A DNA stretch of 64,000 nucleotides from JAGMCF01 sp964398885 (GTDB lineage: Bacteria > Cloacimonadota > Cloacimonadia > JGIOTU-2): the NCBI GenBank assembly GCA_964398885.1, contig CAYNOU010000003.1, forward strand, positions 1-64,000, written 5' to 3'. The position numbers and the translations under genes are program-made. The notes under the pieces were generated by a model, which was not told the origin of the DNA, searched no databases, and saw nothing but the letters and a program-made list of their open reading frames with translations. Positions 15,916 through 25,527 of the stretch are shown here, piece by piece; within the stretch, counting starts at the first letter, position 1; each line of letters starts with the position of its first letter.

Positions 15916-18519
15916 ATGAAGTATAAAATATTTACGATTTTGTTTTTACTTTTAGCCACTTCTCTATTTGCAAAAGAGATAGAAATATCAAGTGATAAAA
16001 ATATTTTACAACTAACAGGAAGTTTTACAATAAATAATTTTATTTCCAGAAAAGTTAAAGGAGTAGAATATACTCAATTAGAAATCCCTAACTGTAGTAA
16101 AGGTGGAAAGATAGGGGAAGCCGAACTACCTGTATATAGTAAACTTGTAACCTTGCCTGAAACTGGAAATTATGTTCCCAAAAACTTGAAATACGATTTT
16201 AATGAAATCATACTTAACAAAAATATTGTGTTTGTGGGTTGGGAAGATAATAGACAAGTGAAGAATGACTATTACAATAAAAACGAATGGTTTCCCAAGG
16301 AGATTGTAACTATAAGCAAACCCTGTATAATGCGTGGTTATAGATTCTCACAAATTTCAATATCTGCTGTGCAATATAATCCTGCTATGAATAAACTAAG
16401 AATACTTCGAGATATTAATGCAGAATTTGAAATTGATTATTCACAAGATGAAAATATCATAAAAAAGAGAAGAAAACTACCTTCCCAATCTTTTACTAAG
16501 ATTGCGGAAGAAAATATTTATGGAATAGAACAACCTAAAAGTAATGAGAAAGGAAGCTATTTATTTATCGCACCTGATAATTGTGTAACTACATTACAAC
16601 CACTTTTAAGATGGAAGGGAAAATTAGGATATAAAATAAAGCTTGCTACTATTTCAGAAACTGGCTCTACTAACGATTCAATTCGCGATTATCTGCAAAA
16701 TGCTTATGATACCTGGGAAATTCCACCAGAATTTGTCCTTATTATAGGTGATGTAACAGGTGATATTGTTGTCCCTTCTTTTTATGTACAAGGTGGGCCA
16801 TTTTCTCACTGGGATGTTACTGACCATCCTTATACCTTGTTACAAGGAGATGACTATTTTCCGGATATTTTTATTGGAAGAATTTCTGTGCAAACCTTTC
16901 CACAATTGCAGACAGTAATTAGTAAAATTATAAATTATGAGAGTAATCCTTATTTAGGCAAGAATTGGTTTAAAAAGGCTCTAATGATAAGTTTTGTTTA
17001 TGATGGTCCCTTGGGTCAGATGTATTCTCATCGGGAAACGAAAATGGCGGTTAGAGAGAAATTATTGGATTTTGGTTATACAAAAGTTGATACATTTATT
17101 TATCCATACCAATCAGGACAAACTCAACTGGCAAATATGATTAATAATGGCTATTCTTTTATAAATTTTAGAGGATGTGGCGGTTATAATTATTGGGCAC
17201 CTTGGTTTGGGGAGGATATATTTAATATTGATGATGTAAATAGTTTAAGCAATGGCTTTATGCTTCCAATGGTAACCAGTATAACCTGCGGTGGAGGCAA
17301 TTTTGCAGCAGAGCATTTCCCTTCTTGCTTTGGTGAAACCTGGCTTATTGCGGGTTCACCTTCTCTCCCAAAAGGAGCAATTGGTTTTATCGGTCCCAGT
17401 GAACTTGATACTCAAACAGGATGGAATAATTGTAATGATTTGGGTATATATCAGGGAATAACACAGGAAAATCTCTTTCGTTGTGGAGAAATGCTCTTGC
17501 GAGGGAAAATGGAATTATATAATAATTTCCCTCACAACCATGCTTGGGGTGGACCTGAAGATTCTGACCAATTTTATTTTTATGTTTATAATTTGTTGGG
17601 TGACCCGGGACTTGCTATCTGGACAGATATACCCAAAGAAATTGATTTAGCATTCAATAGTGAAATCTTGCATGGGACAAATTATCTGGATGTTGAAGTT
17701 GAGACTGATGAGATTGAAAAGTCTGGATTTACAATTGCAATTACTAATGACGATAGCTTAATTACAACTGGAATTACAGGTGAAGATGGTCAGGCAAATG
17801 TTCCTGTAATTCTGCCAACAGGCAATTACTTGGTTACCGCTTCCAAATATGGATTTATACCGAAAACCGATACTTTGAATGTTATAGAAGGTGATATTAT
17901 TAGTTTATACAATTATTCATTTACAGACAATATAATTCATGGACAATTGGTAAATCTAAACACCACATTAAAAAATCTGGGAAACACTACTGCAACGAAT
18001 GTTCAAATAAAGTTAATATCTAATGATGAGTATATTCAGGTTATCTCCGATAGTGCCTTTACTGATTTCATTCCTGCTGACGATACATTTTCTTGTCATT
18101 TTCAAGTTCAGATAGGGGATGAGTGGGAAAATGGTTATGAAACTGAGCTATTATTGAATGTTAACTCTACTTTTGGTGAAGATGATTTCCTGATTCCAGT
18201 TGAAGTAAGTTCACCTGAGCTTGTTTTATCCGAATTCATTGTAAATAATCCTGATAGCTGTCTTATTCAGAATGAAACAGCAGAAGTCTATATCACACTT
18301 GTGAACTGTGGAAATTTTGATACTGGTAATTTCAATGCCAATTTAATCAGCTTGAATGATAAGACTGAAGTTATCAGTCCAAATAGTTCCTATACAAACA
18401 TCGGTATTAATGGAACGGGCATTAATGAAAATCCATTTCAAATAACTGTAGCATATGTCGTTTCAGGAGAACTTGCTCAATTTAAATTAGAAATATTGGA
18501 TAATCATACTTTGCTCTAG
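15916..18519 (+). CDS. C25 (gingipain-like) peptidase, N-terminal part, amber-interrupted
   Basis: Secreted peptidase-like protein. It has a signal peptide (residues 1-19), a propeptide-like region to about 200, and then a caspase-like C25 domain (YLFIAPDNC, FVLIIGDVTGD, GRISVQTFPQLQTVISKII, SITCGGGNFA). The nucleophile position is kept (Cys458). The usual GHG histidine position reads RGCGG, with Cys421 in its place. A beta-sandwich region follows. The frame stops at TAG 18517-18519, but the same frame continues open through 18520-20874 with matching domain content. The true gene therefore spans 15916-20874 and is broken by one amber codon, through mutation or assembly error. Confidence 0.85.
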   Translation: MKYKIFTILFLLLATSLFAKEIEISSDKNILQLTGSFTINNFISRKVKGVEYTQLEIPNCSKGGKIGEAELPVYSKLVTLPETGNYVPKNLKYDFNEIILNKNIVFVGWEDNRQVKNDYYNKNEWFPKEIVTISKPCIMRGYRFSQISISAVQYNPAMNKLRILRDINAEFEIDYSQDENIIKKRRKLPSQSFTKIAEENIYGIEQPKSNEKGSYLFIAPDNCVTTLQPLLRWKGKLGYKIKLATISETGSTNDSIRDYLQNAYDTWEIPPEFVLIIGDVTGDIVVPSFYVQGGPFSHWDVTDHPYTLLQGDDYFPDIFIGRISVQTFPQLQTVISKIINYESNPYLGKNWFKKALMISFVYDGPLGQMYSHRETKMAVREKLLDFGYTKVDTFIYPYQSGQTQLANMINNGYSFINFRGCGGYNYWAPWFGEDIFNIDDVNSLSNGFMLPMVTSITCGGGNFAAEHFPSCFGETWLIAGSPSLPKGAIGFIGPSELDTQTGWNNCNDLGIYQGITQENLFRCGEMLLRGKMELYNNFPHNHAWGGPEDSDQFYFYVYNLLGDPGLAIWTDIPKEIDLAFNSEILHGTNYLDVEVETDEIEKSGFTIAITNDDSLITTGITGEDGQANVPVILPTGNYLVTASKYGFIPKTDTLNVIEGDIISLYNYSFTDNIIHGQLVNLNTTLKNLGNTTATNVQIKLISNDEYIQVISDSAFTDFIPADDTFSCHFQVQIGDEWENGYETELLLNVNSTFGEDDFLIPVEVSSPELVLSEFIVNNPDSCLIQNETAEVYITLVNCGNFDTGNFNANLISLNDKTEVISPNSSYTNIGINGTGINENPFQITVAYVVSGELAQFKLEILDNHTLL

Positions 18520-18729
18520 GAACTTACTTTTAGCATTCCAATTGGAATAATAGATGATAACAGCCCGACATTTTGTGAATATGGCTATTATGCTATTGAG
18601 AGCAGTGATATAGGTGCTTTTATTCCACCTGTTTATAATTGGATTGAGATTGACCCTCAATATGGTGGTAATGGGAATCTTATTGGAGCAGACTATACTA
18701 CTTCTGATGGTTATATAAAGGTTATTGAT

Positions 18730-20874
18730 TTGCCTTTCCAATTTCAATATTTTGGTAGATTTTACAATAATATCTCAGTTTGCTCCAATGGTTATCTATC
18801 AATGGGTGAAACAAATTTAGTATTTCAAAGGAATAGAACCATTCCTTCTGGAGTTGGACCCAAAGCTATGATTGCACCTTTCTGGGATGATTTAACAGAT
18901 GGGAATATGTATACCAACTATGATGCAGATAATCACTACTTTGTAATAGAATGGTCTGAGTGGAGCAATGTTTATAATCCTGAACTAAAGGAAACATTTG
19001 AAGTTATTTTATATGACCCTGAATTTTACGCTACTGCATCAGGAGAAGGTGAAATACTTTTTCAATATAAAGAAATATACAATGTTGATCAGGAGGAAAA
19101 TTATGCTACAGTAGGCATAGAAAACGAATCCCAGACTGATGGATTATTGTTAAGTTATGCTAATATTTGTTCGCCAACAGCACATCCTTTACAAAATGAA
19201 ACAGCCATATTATTCACAACCAAAGAAAGTCCTACCATTCCTTATTTAACTGCTGAGCCAGGAGCCGTAACTGTTTCCATTCCGTCAGGCACCTCCATTA
19301 GCCAAAATATTTCTCTTGTAAATAATGGGGAACCCGGCTCTAGCTTGACTTATACAATCACTCTTTCACATTTCTTCAAAGGTTCGGGAGTCTTAGATGG
19401 GAAAAGCGGAAAAAGTATTGAAAACGATTTCATCATCAGTGTTACAAATGAGTATATTCCTATTATGCCAATGGATATCAACTTTTATCTATATCATAAT
19501 AGTCCTGATAATGAGCCTGTCTATGGGGCAAAGATAGATTTTCCTCCAGGATTCTTTGTAAATAATTCAACAGATATTGGTCCATTAAGTTATAATAATG
19601 AAACAGGTGATGGGGTGGAAGTAAGTTGGGGATTTGATAATGGTGAGGTTTTATCTGCGACAGGAGTTTATGGGTTTATTGTAAATGTTACCATTGATGA
19701 AAGTCATACAGAACCAATTGAGTTGGATTGGTTCATACAGGGTGATGGCACTGGGGCAGAACCTCATACACAAAATGGAACAATTACTATAGCACCAACG
19801 AGTGATTCTTATCTCTGGTTAACATATCCTAATGGTGGAGAAAAGATGGTCTATGGTTTGGCAGATAGTATAAAATGGCAACATTATGGAGATATTGAAG
19901 AAGTCAATATAAAACTATCTTTTGATAATGGTTCTACATGGCAAATGTTAGCTGAAGAAGTTGCTAATACTGGATTTTATGAATTCATTGTTCCCGGCCC
20001 ATTATCTGATGATTGCAAAGTCAAAATCAGTTCTATTGATGGGTCTGATTATGATATTTCTGATGATGTATTCCAAATTACTGCTTTAAATATTGAATAT
20101 CCAAATAATGGTGTAATAATGGTCTATAATACCCAGGATACTATAAAGTGGATAGATTGTGGCGGGATTGACAAAGTGAATATTGAGTTATCAAGAGATA
20201 ATGGCTTTATCTGGGAGACGCTTGCCAGTGAGGTTGATAATACTGGTTTTTATGAATTTACTATAACTGGTCCTCCATCAGATGAATGCAAAATAAAAAT
20301 AAGCAGTTTAGATGGCCAGATTTTTAATATCTCTTCTGGTTTATTTAGTATAGTTGATTCACCGATTTATTGGATAATTCCTAATCAAATAACTGGTTCA
20401 ATTGCTGGAGAGCAAACCAAGGAGATAACCGTAACCATTTCAAGTGAAGGTTTACAAATTGGAACTTATCAAGCTTTTATTAAGATTACAACTAATTTAG
20501 GTCAGATAGTTGATATACCAGTAACTTTAAATGTAATTGAATCAGATGTAGAGTACAAATCAAAACTTTTTCAGAACTATCCCAATCCCTTTAGTCATTC
20601 AACAATAATATCTCTTAGTTTAGCCACCAGTCTTCGCTACGCTACGCCCCGGCAGGCAGAGAACGCACAAGTAACAATTTATAACATAAAAGGGCAACTT
20701 ATAAAAACTCTCATCCCAATCCCGATAAATCGGGATGACAAATTTCAAATGACAAATGTAATTTGGGATGGAAAAGATGAAAAGGGCAATCCTATAAGTT
20801 CAGGCTTATACTTTTATCAACTTAAAATTGGGAATAAAATAATTGATACAAAGAAATGTATTTTGTTAAAATAA
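18730..20874 (+). CDS. C-terminal part of the interrupted C25 protein, with CTD
   Basis: Continuation of the upstream frame after the amber codon. Reading is open from 18520, and the ATG at 18730 is only the first internal Met. It contains a sandwich domain with VCSNGYLSMGE and APFWDDLTDG, two similar repeats (YPNGGEKMVYGLADSIKW and YPNNGVIMVYNTQDTIKW, about 90 residues each) with DNGSTW/DNGFIW, and a type IX-like CTD ending SGLYFYQLKIGNKIID-TKKCILLK. The CTD loops hold two repeat inserts. As a stand-alone product it would lack a signal peptide and could not be exported, so it is probably not a functional separate gene. Confidence 0.75.
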   Translation: MPFQFQYFGRFYNNISVCSNGYLSMGETNLVFQRNRTIPSGVGPKAMIAPFWDDLTDGNMYTNYDADNHYFVIEWSEWSNVYNPELKETFEVILYDPEFYATASGEGEILFQYKEIYNVDQEENYATVGIENESQTDGLLLSYANICSPTAHPLQNETAILFTTKESPTIPYLTAEPGAVTVSIPSGTSISQNISLVNNGEPGSSLTYTITLSHFFKGSGVLDGKSGKSIENDFIISVTNEYIPIMPMDINFYLYHNSPDNEPVYGAKIDFPPGFFVNNSTDIGPLSYNNETGDGVEVSWGFDNGEVLSATGVYGFIVNVTIDESHTEPIELDWFIQGDGTGAEPHTQNGTITIAPTSDSYLWLTYPNGGEKMVYGLADSIKWQHYGDIEEVNIKLSFDNGSTWQMLAEEVANTGFYEFIVPGPLSDDCKVKISSIDGSDYDISDDVFQITALNIEYPNNGVIMVYNTQDTIKWIDCGGIDKVNIELSRDNGFIWETLASEVDNTGFYEFTITGPPSDECKIKISSLDGQIFNISSGLFSIVDSPIYWIIPNQITGSIAGEQTKEITVTISSEGLQIGTYQAFIKITTNLGQIVDIPVTLNVIESDVEYKSKLFQNYPNPFSHSTIISLSLATSLRYATPRQAENAQVTIYNIKGQLIKTLIPIPINRDDKFQMTNVIWDGKDEKGNPISSGLYFYQLKIGNKIIDTKKCILLK
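20619..20736. repeat. CTD-loop repeat, copy A, with palindrome
   Basis: From 20619 to about 20720 this stretch is nearly identical to 28357-28456 and 29538-29639. It encodes the odd loop SLRYATPRQAENAQ. It then runs into ATCCCGATAAATCGGGAT (20719-20736), a palindrome absent from the other two copies. Confidence 0.85.
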
Positions 20875-20916
20875 TTATTGAGTAATAAGAGTTTAACAAT
20901 AATAGGTATATCACAT

Positions 20917-20992
20917 AAAATCAAAAATAATATTTCTTGACTAAAAGAACTAAATTTTAAGAAATAATTAAAAGAAAAAGGGAGGCTTATCA
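20917..20992 (+). promoter_or_regulatory. Conserved 5' leader, copy 1
   Basis: The region with TTTCTTGACT (-35-like TTGACT at 20937), TAAATTTTAAGAAATAATTA and GGGAGGCTTAT is repeated nearly unchanged before the genes at 22898 and 31970. It provides the ribosome site and probably the promoter. Confidence 0.5.
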
Positions 20993-22834
20993 ATGAAAAA
21001 GAAAATATTATTCTTGTTTATTGTAATTATATTAATAGGTGCAAAGTTCTCTTTTGCAGAGACAAACATTGCTGTTAAAGATACAATTTATCCTCCACCT
21101 AATAATTTTGATGCAGTAGAAGGTTGGTATTCTATTCATCTTAGTTGGAATGAACCATCTCAAGGAAATTATAACCTAATTGGTTACAATTTATATCGTG
21201 AAGATATTGGATTATTATTCTTTTTAAATGACATAACTTATCGATATTATTTTTATAGCGATTATATGGTTTTTTTAGGAACAGAATATACATATTGGGT
21301 GACAGCAGTATATGAAGAAGGAGAGTCTGAACCATCGAATTCTGATTCAACAATACCTTGGACTAATATTTATTGGTGGGAGGATTTTGGGATAGATTAT
21401 CATTTAATGGGTTGGACCGAGGAACCGGATACTTCTAACTGGTATTGGTCACCTGGGTATGCTCGTTTCAACTGGTCACCTCCGGTAATAAACTTTGACC
21501 ATTCCCTTATCTCACCTAAATTCATTATTCCTGAATTTTCAACAAGCTGGGAAATAACTTTTTCAATGTATGCCAATGACTATCCTGAAGACTCAGGTGA
21601 GGTTTTTGAGATTATTATTGTGCATGATTCCTTAGAAGATGTTATCTGGCATTGGGATATGGATGATAATGATGATTGGGGTAGTCCAGGTGGTACAGAT
21701 TTTGTATATGAGAGTATAAATCAGTATAATGGAGAATTATGCCAGTTCAAATTCCGAGCCTATGGTGATAGTACTTATAATATCAATTATTGGTATATTT
21801 ATTCGATATCTTCATATATAGAACTCCAGCCAGACTATGGGGCTTTAGTCGGAAGTGTTACAGAAGGTCCGGGATTTCCCATTGAAGGTTTTGCTGTTCA
21901 TGCTGAGGATATCGATTATGGAAGCATATATTATAATGTATTAACAGATGAGAATGGTGAATATGCAATCAACCCAATGTTACCCGGGATATATTATGTT
22001 TTGTTTACGAAAGAAGGATATTCTAATTTTGAGACTATTTTGGAAATACCTCCAGGTGATACTATTACATTGGATCTTATTGGTTGTATAGATATTTTAA
22101 CTGTAATCCCAGAATTTATTGATACAACAATTAATATATATGAAGTTTTTACTACTAACCTAACAGCTAAAAATAATGGGATAACACCATTTGATTGGTT
22201 TGCTTATATCAATTTTAATAAGGAATTAAATGAAGGTCCAAATTGTATTGAAACATTATCTCTAAAAGAAATGAATAAATTTATTTTTAATCCTACTATT
22301 CCTTCAAAACACACTCATCAAGATTCTTCCTGGTTATTTATTTATCCAAGTTCTGGGACACTTGAACCAGGAGATAGTTCTCTCATTGAATTAACATTTG
22401 ATGGAACTGGTCAAACACAAGGAACAGTCTTAACAGCTGATATTATATTTACCTCTGATCCAGATATTGGCACAGTCATAATTCCAGTTACACTAACTAT
22501 CACAGAATCAGGTGTTGATGATGTTCCTGATATATCTACAAAATTAAATCATAACTTCCCTAATCCATTTAGTACTTCAACCACAATTGTATTTAATTTA
22601 GCCACGAATTTACACGAAAATACACAAATAATCATTTATAATTTAAAAGGACAATTAGTGAAAATTTTGGAGTGTGGAGAGTCTCTCTCCACAAAAGCTA
22701 CGGAGGCACTTTACTCTTTATCCTGGGATGGAAAAGATGAGAATGATAAGCCAGTAAGTTCGGGCATTTATTTCTATCAACTTAAAATTGAAGAGGAAAT
22801 AATTGATACTAAGAAATGTCTTTTATTAAAATAA
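20993..22834 (+). CDS. Secreted FN3/MAM-like/carboxypeptidase-regulatory protein with CTD, paralogue 1
   Basis: First of three paralogues (with 22898 and 31970). It has a signal peptide ending SFA, a fibronectin-III-like domain (PPPNNFDA...YTYWVTAVYEEGE) and a jelly-roll/MAM-like domain (W-E-D-F start, DDNDDWGSPGGTD, YNINYWYIYSI). A carboxypeptidase-regulatory-like repeat follows (VGSVTEGPGFPIEGFAVHA...GEYAINPMLPGIY), then an Ig-like stretch and the CTD (NFPNPFSTSTTIVFNL...SGIYFYQLKIEEEIID, tail TKKCLLLK). A palindrome (22673-22693) is translated in a CTD loop. No catalytic motif is seen, so a surface adhesin or structural role is likely. Confidence 0.8.
   Translation: MKKKILFLFIVIILIGAKFSFAETNIAVKDTIYPPPNNFDAVEGWYSIHLSWNEPSQGNYNLIGYNLYREDIGLLFFLNDITYRYYFYSDYMVFLGTEYTYWVTAVYEEGESEPSNSDSTIPWTNIYWWEDFGIDYHLMGWTEEPDTSNWYWSPGYARFNWSPPVINFDHSLISPKFIIPEFSTSWEITFSMYANDYPEDSGEVFEIIIVHDSLEDVIWHWDMDDNDDWGSPGGTDFVYESINQYNGELCQFKFRAYGDSTYNINYWYIYSISSYIELQPDYGALVGSVTEGPGFPIEGFAVHAEDIDYGSIYYNVLTDENGEYAINPMLPGIYYVLFTKEGYSNFETILEIPPGDTITLDLIGCIDILTVIPEFIDTTINIYEVFTTNLTAKNNGITPFDWFAYINFNKELNEGPNCIETLSLKEMNKFIFNPTIPSKHTHQDSSWLFIYPSSGTLEPGDSSLIELTFDGTGQTQGTVLTADIIFTSDPDIGTVIIPVTLTITESGVDDVPDISTKLNHNFPNPFSTSTTIVFNLATNLHENTQIIIYNLKGQLVKILECGESLSTKATEALYSLSWDGKDENDKPVSSGIYFYQLKIEEEIIDTKKCLLLK
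22673..22693. repeat. Palindrome in a CTD loop
   Basis: TGTGGAGAG-TCT-CTCTCCACA, read in frame (CGESLST) between CTD strands, at the same loop that carries other inserts in sister proteins. Confidence 0.75.
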
Positions 22835-22894
22835 TATTTCTTGACTGTAAAACTTAAATTTTTTAAGAAATAATTAATACAAAAAGGGAGGCTT
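22830..22894 (+). promoter_or_regulatory. Conserved 5' leader, copy 2
   Basis: Second copy of the TTTCTTGACT ... TTTTAAGAAATAATTA ... GGGAGGCTTATG leader. It begins inside the last codons of the previous gene. Confidence 0.5.
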
Positions 22895-22897
22895 ATG

Positions 22898-25465
22898 ATG
22901 AAAAGGAAAATATTATTCCTGTTTATTATAATTATATTAATAGGTTCAAAATTCTCTTTTGCTGAGACAAACATTGCTATTAAAGATACAATTTTTCCTC
23001 CACCTAATAATTTTGTTGCTCAAGGATGGGGATCATGTATCTTCCTAAGCTGGGACCCACCAGATCCTAGTGGATATAATCTCCTCGGATATAATCTCTA
23101 TAGGGATGATATTGGGTATATAGGTTTTATTCCTATAGAGCCAAGAGTATTTATAGATGAGTTAGTCATCATAGGGGTAGAATATACTTATATGCTGACT
23201 GCATTATATGAAGAAGGTGAGTCAGATCCCGTAACAGCTTCAGCAACACCATATCTCTCATGTGGTTGGGAAGAAGATTTTGTTGTTGATTGGCATTTAA
23301 CAGGCTGGACAACAGATCCTGTGAGTCCTAATAATTGGGAATGGGATTCTGGTTACGAAGCAGCAAAATTAAACTGGTCACCCTCAGTACCCAATTATGA
23401 TATGTCTTTGATATCTCCACAATTTGTTTTACCTCAAGATTCAACTCATATATTTGATTTAACAATAAATATGTATATAGATGATTATAGTGCAGATTCA
23501 AGCGAAGTGATGGAAATATGGATAATTCATGATGGACAGGAGACAATGATATTTGAGTGGGATTTGGATGAAAACGATGACTGGGGTTCTTCAGGTGGAA
23601 CAGATTGGGTATATTCCGATATGGATCAATTCGCAGGGGAGACAATTCAATTGAAGTTCCGTTCACATGGTAGCGATACATTCAATTTTAATTACTGGTA
23701 TATTTATATGGTATGGTTTGATTTCATATATATTCCTGATTATGGTGCATTGCAAGGAACAGTTACGGATGGTTCTGGTAATCCTCTTGAAAATGTTTCT
23801 GTGCATGCTGAAGACAATATAGGAGGAGTTCCATATTACAATGTTTTAACAAATGAAGCTGGTGAATATTCTATAGACACTATGATGACTGGAACATATG
23901 ATATTACTTTTGAATTAGAACACTATAATGTTATGGTTGAAGAAGATGTTGAAATTCTTCCTAATCAAACTACGACACTAAATATGATAATGACTGCACC
24001 TACAATGTCAATATATCCAACTTATATAGATACGAGTATGGTTCCAAATACCCTGCTTACAGTCTATCTGACAATTAGCAATGATGGTGATGGACCATTA
24101 CATTGGTTTGCGAATATTGTATTTCCAGAGTTATTGAAAAGAGATATCCAGAATTTCATAAATGTATCATTCCCCAAAGAAAAAATAAAATTAGATAACA
24201 CTCCAATTGATCGTCCAAGTTATGTAGAGGAATGTCCTTATCAAACAACTTCAAATTATCCCCCTACAAAGGATATCTTGGATTTATTATTTGCGTATGA
24301 TGTAGATACTCCTTCTGGAGGGATAGGTATAGCAGGAGCAGAATTTGGCAATGGATATTTCTTAGTATCAGAGTGGGGTCATTCAAGCAGGAATGTATTC
24401 AAGTTTGATGTAAATGGCAACTATATTAGCAGTTGGGAACCGACATGGATACAAGGACCAACAGGCTTAAGAGATATGGCATTTGATGGAGAATATTTCT
24501 ATGGTTCAAATGCAGAAAATACGATATACTCGTTTGATGAAGATGGAAATCTACAAGGCACAATAAATTCACCAGCAGCAGTAAGATCAATTGCTTATGA
24601 TGAGGATAATGATGCATTCTGGGTAAATAACTGGAGTTCAGATTTAAAGCTTGTAGATAGGTCAGGTAATGTGCTTAATACTATATTCGCACCACCAAGT
24701 ATGTATGGTTCAGCTTATGATAATATAACACCTGGTGGACCGTATCTCTGGATATTCACAGGCACTTCTACTGGAGCTGGATGTCAGGTAGAGCAATATA
24801 ACCTTAACACCTTAGCTCTTACAGGAGTAAGCCATAGTGTAAGTGGAGATTTTCCTGGCACAATAGCTGGTGGTTTGTTTGCATCAGGAGATATTGTACC
24901 TGGAAGATGGGTACTTGGAGGATTAGCTCAAGGTACACCTGATATCTTGTTCGGTTATGAGCTTGGTTATTGGCCACCTCCTCCACCTCCAATGCAAGGA
25001 ATAATAGAAGCTGGACAAAGTTATGATTGGCCACTTAGAATGAATAGTGCTGGTCAAACACCAGGAACAATCTTAACAACTGATATTATATTTACATCTG
25101 AACCAGATGTGGGCACAATTACTATTCCGGTTACACTTACTATAATAGGATCAGGTGTTGATGATGTTCCTGATATATCTACCAAATTAAACCAGAACTA
25201 TCCTAACCCTTTTAATTCTTCTACAATGATTTCTTTTAATTTAGCCACAAAATCACACGAAAAAGCACAAATAAAAATTTATAATATTAAAGGGCAGCTT
25301 GTAAAAACTTTTACACCAATGACAAATGACAAATGTCCAATGACTACAATTGAATGGGACGGCAAAGATGAAAATGGCAAACCAGTAAGTTCAGGTATTT
25401 ATTTTTATAGACTAAAGATAGGTGATAAAGTTATAGATACCAAAAGGTGTTTGCTTTTGAGATGA
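22898..25465 (+). CDS. Secreted FN3/MAM-like protein with inserted propeller and CTD, paralogue 2
   Basis: Same order as paralogue 1: signal peptide, FN3-like, MAM-like (ENDDWGSSGGTD, FNFNYWYIYMV), regulatory-like repeat (LQGTVTDGSGNPLENVSVHAE split) and CTD (YPNPFNSSTMISFNL, tail IDTKRCLLLR). Between the Ig-like segment and the CTD it carries ~240 extra residues with propeller-like repeats (NVFKFDVNGNYISSW, NTIYSFDEDGNLQGTI, LKLVDRSGNVLNTI) and a PPPPPP linker. That block is absent from the other two paralogues. Start at ATG 22898, not 22895, by alignment with paralogue 1 and ribosome-site spacing. Confidence 0.8.
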   Translation: MKRKILFLFIIIILIGSKFSFAETNIAIKDTIFPPPNNFVAQGWGSCIFLSWDPPDPSGYNLLGYNLYRDDIGYIGFIPIEPRVFIDELVIIGVEYTYMLTALYEEGESDPVTASATPYLSCGWEEDFVVDWHLTGWTTDPVSPNNWEWDSGYEAAKLNWSPSVPNYDMSLISPQFVLPQDSTHIFDLTINMYIDDYSADSSEVMEIWIIHDGQETMIFEWDLDENDDWGSSGGTDWVYSDMDQFAGETIQLKFRSHGSDTFNFNYWYIYMVWFDFIYIPDYGALQGTVTDGSGNPLENVSVHAEDNIGGVPYYNVLTNEAGEYSIDTMMTGTYDITFELEHYNVMVEEDVEILPNQTTTLNMIMTAPTMSIYPTYIDTSMVPNTLLTVYLTISNDGDGPLHWFANIVFPELLKRDIQNFINVSFPKEKIKLDNTPIDRPSYVEECPYQTTSNYPPTKDILDLLFAYDVDTPSGGIGIAGAEFGNGYFLVSEWGHSSRNVFKFDVNGNYISSWEPTWIQGPTGLRDMAFDGEYFYGSNAENTIYSFDEDGNLQGTINSPAAVRSIAYDEDNDAFWVNNWSSDLKLVDRSGNVLNTIFAPPSMYGSAYDNITPGGPYLWIFTGTSTGAGCQVEQYNLNTLALTGVSHSVSGDFPGTIAGGLFASGDIVPGRWVLGGLAQGTPDILFGYELGYWPPPPPPMQGIIEAGQSYDWPLRMNSAGQTPGTILTTDIIFTSEPDVGTITIPVTLTIIGSGVDDVPDISTKLNQNYPNPFNSSTMISFNLATKSHEKAQIKIYNIKGQLVKTFTPMTNDKCPMTTIEWDGKDENGKPVSSGIYFYRLKIGDKVIDTKRCLLLR

Positions 25466-25527
25466 TAAAATATTACTAGGCACTTTCCCTGAAATGTCCA
25501 TTTATAATTAAAGGATATTAGTAATAA

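Noticed and set aside
18517..18519. Amber codon as pyrrolysine or general recoding
   Set aside because: Several genes here end normally with TAG, and no Pyl genes or recoding signals are visible.
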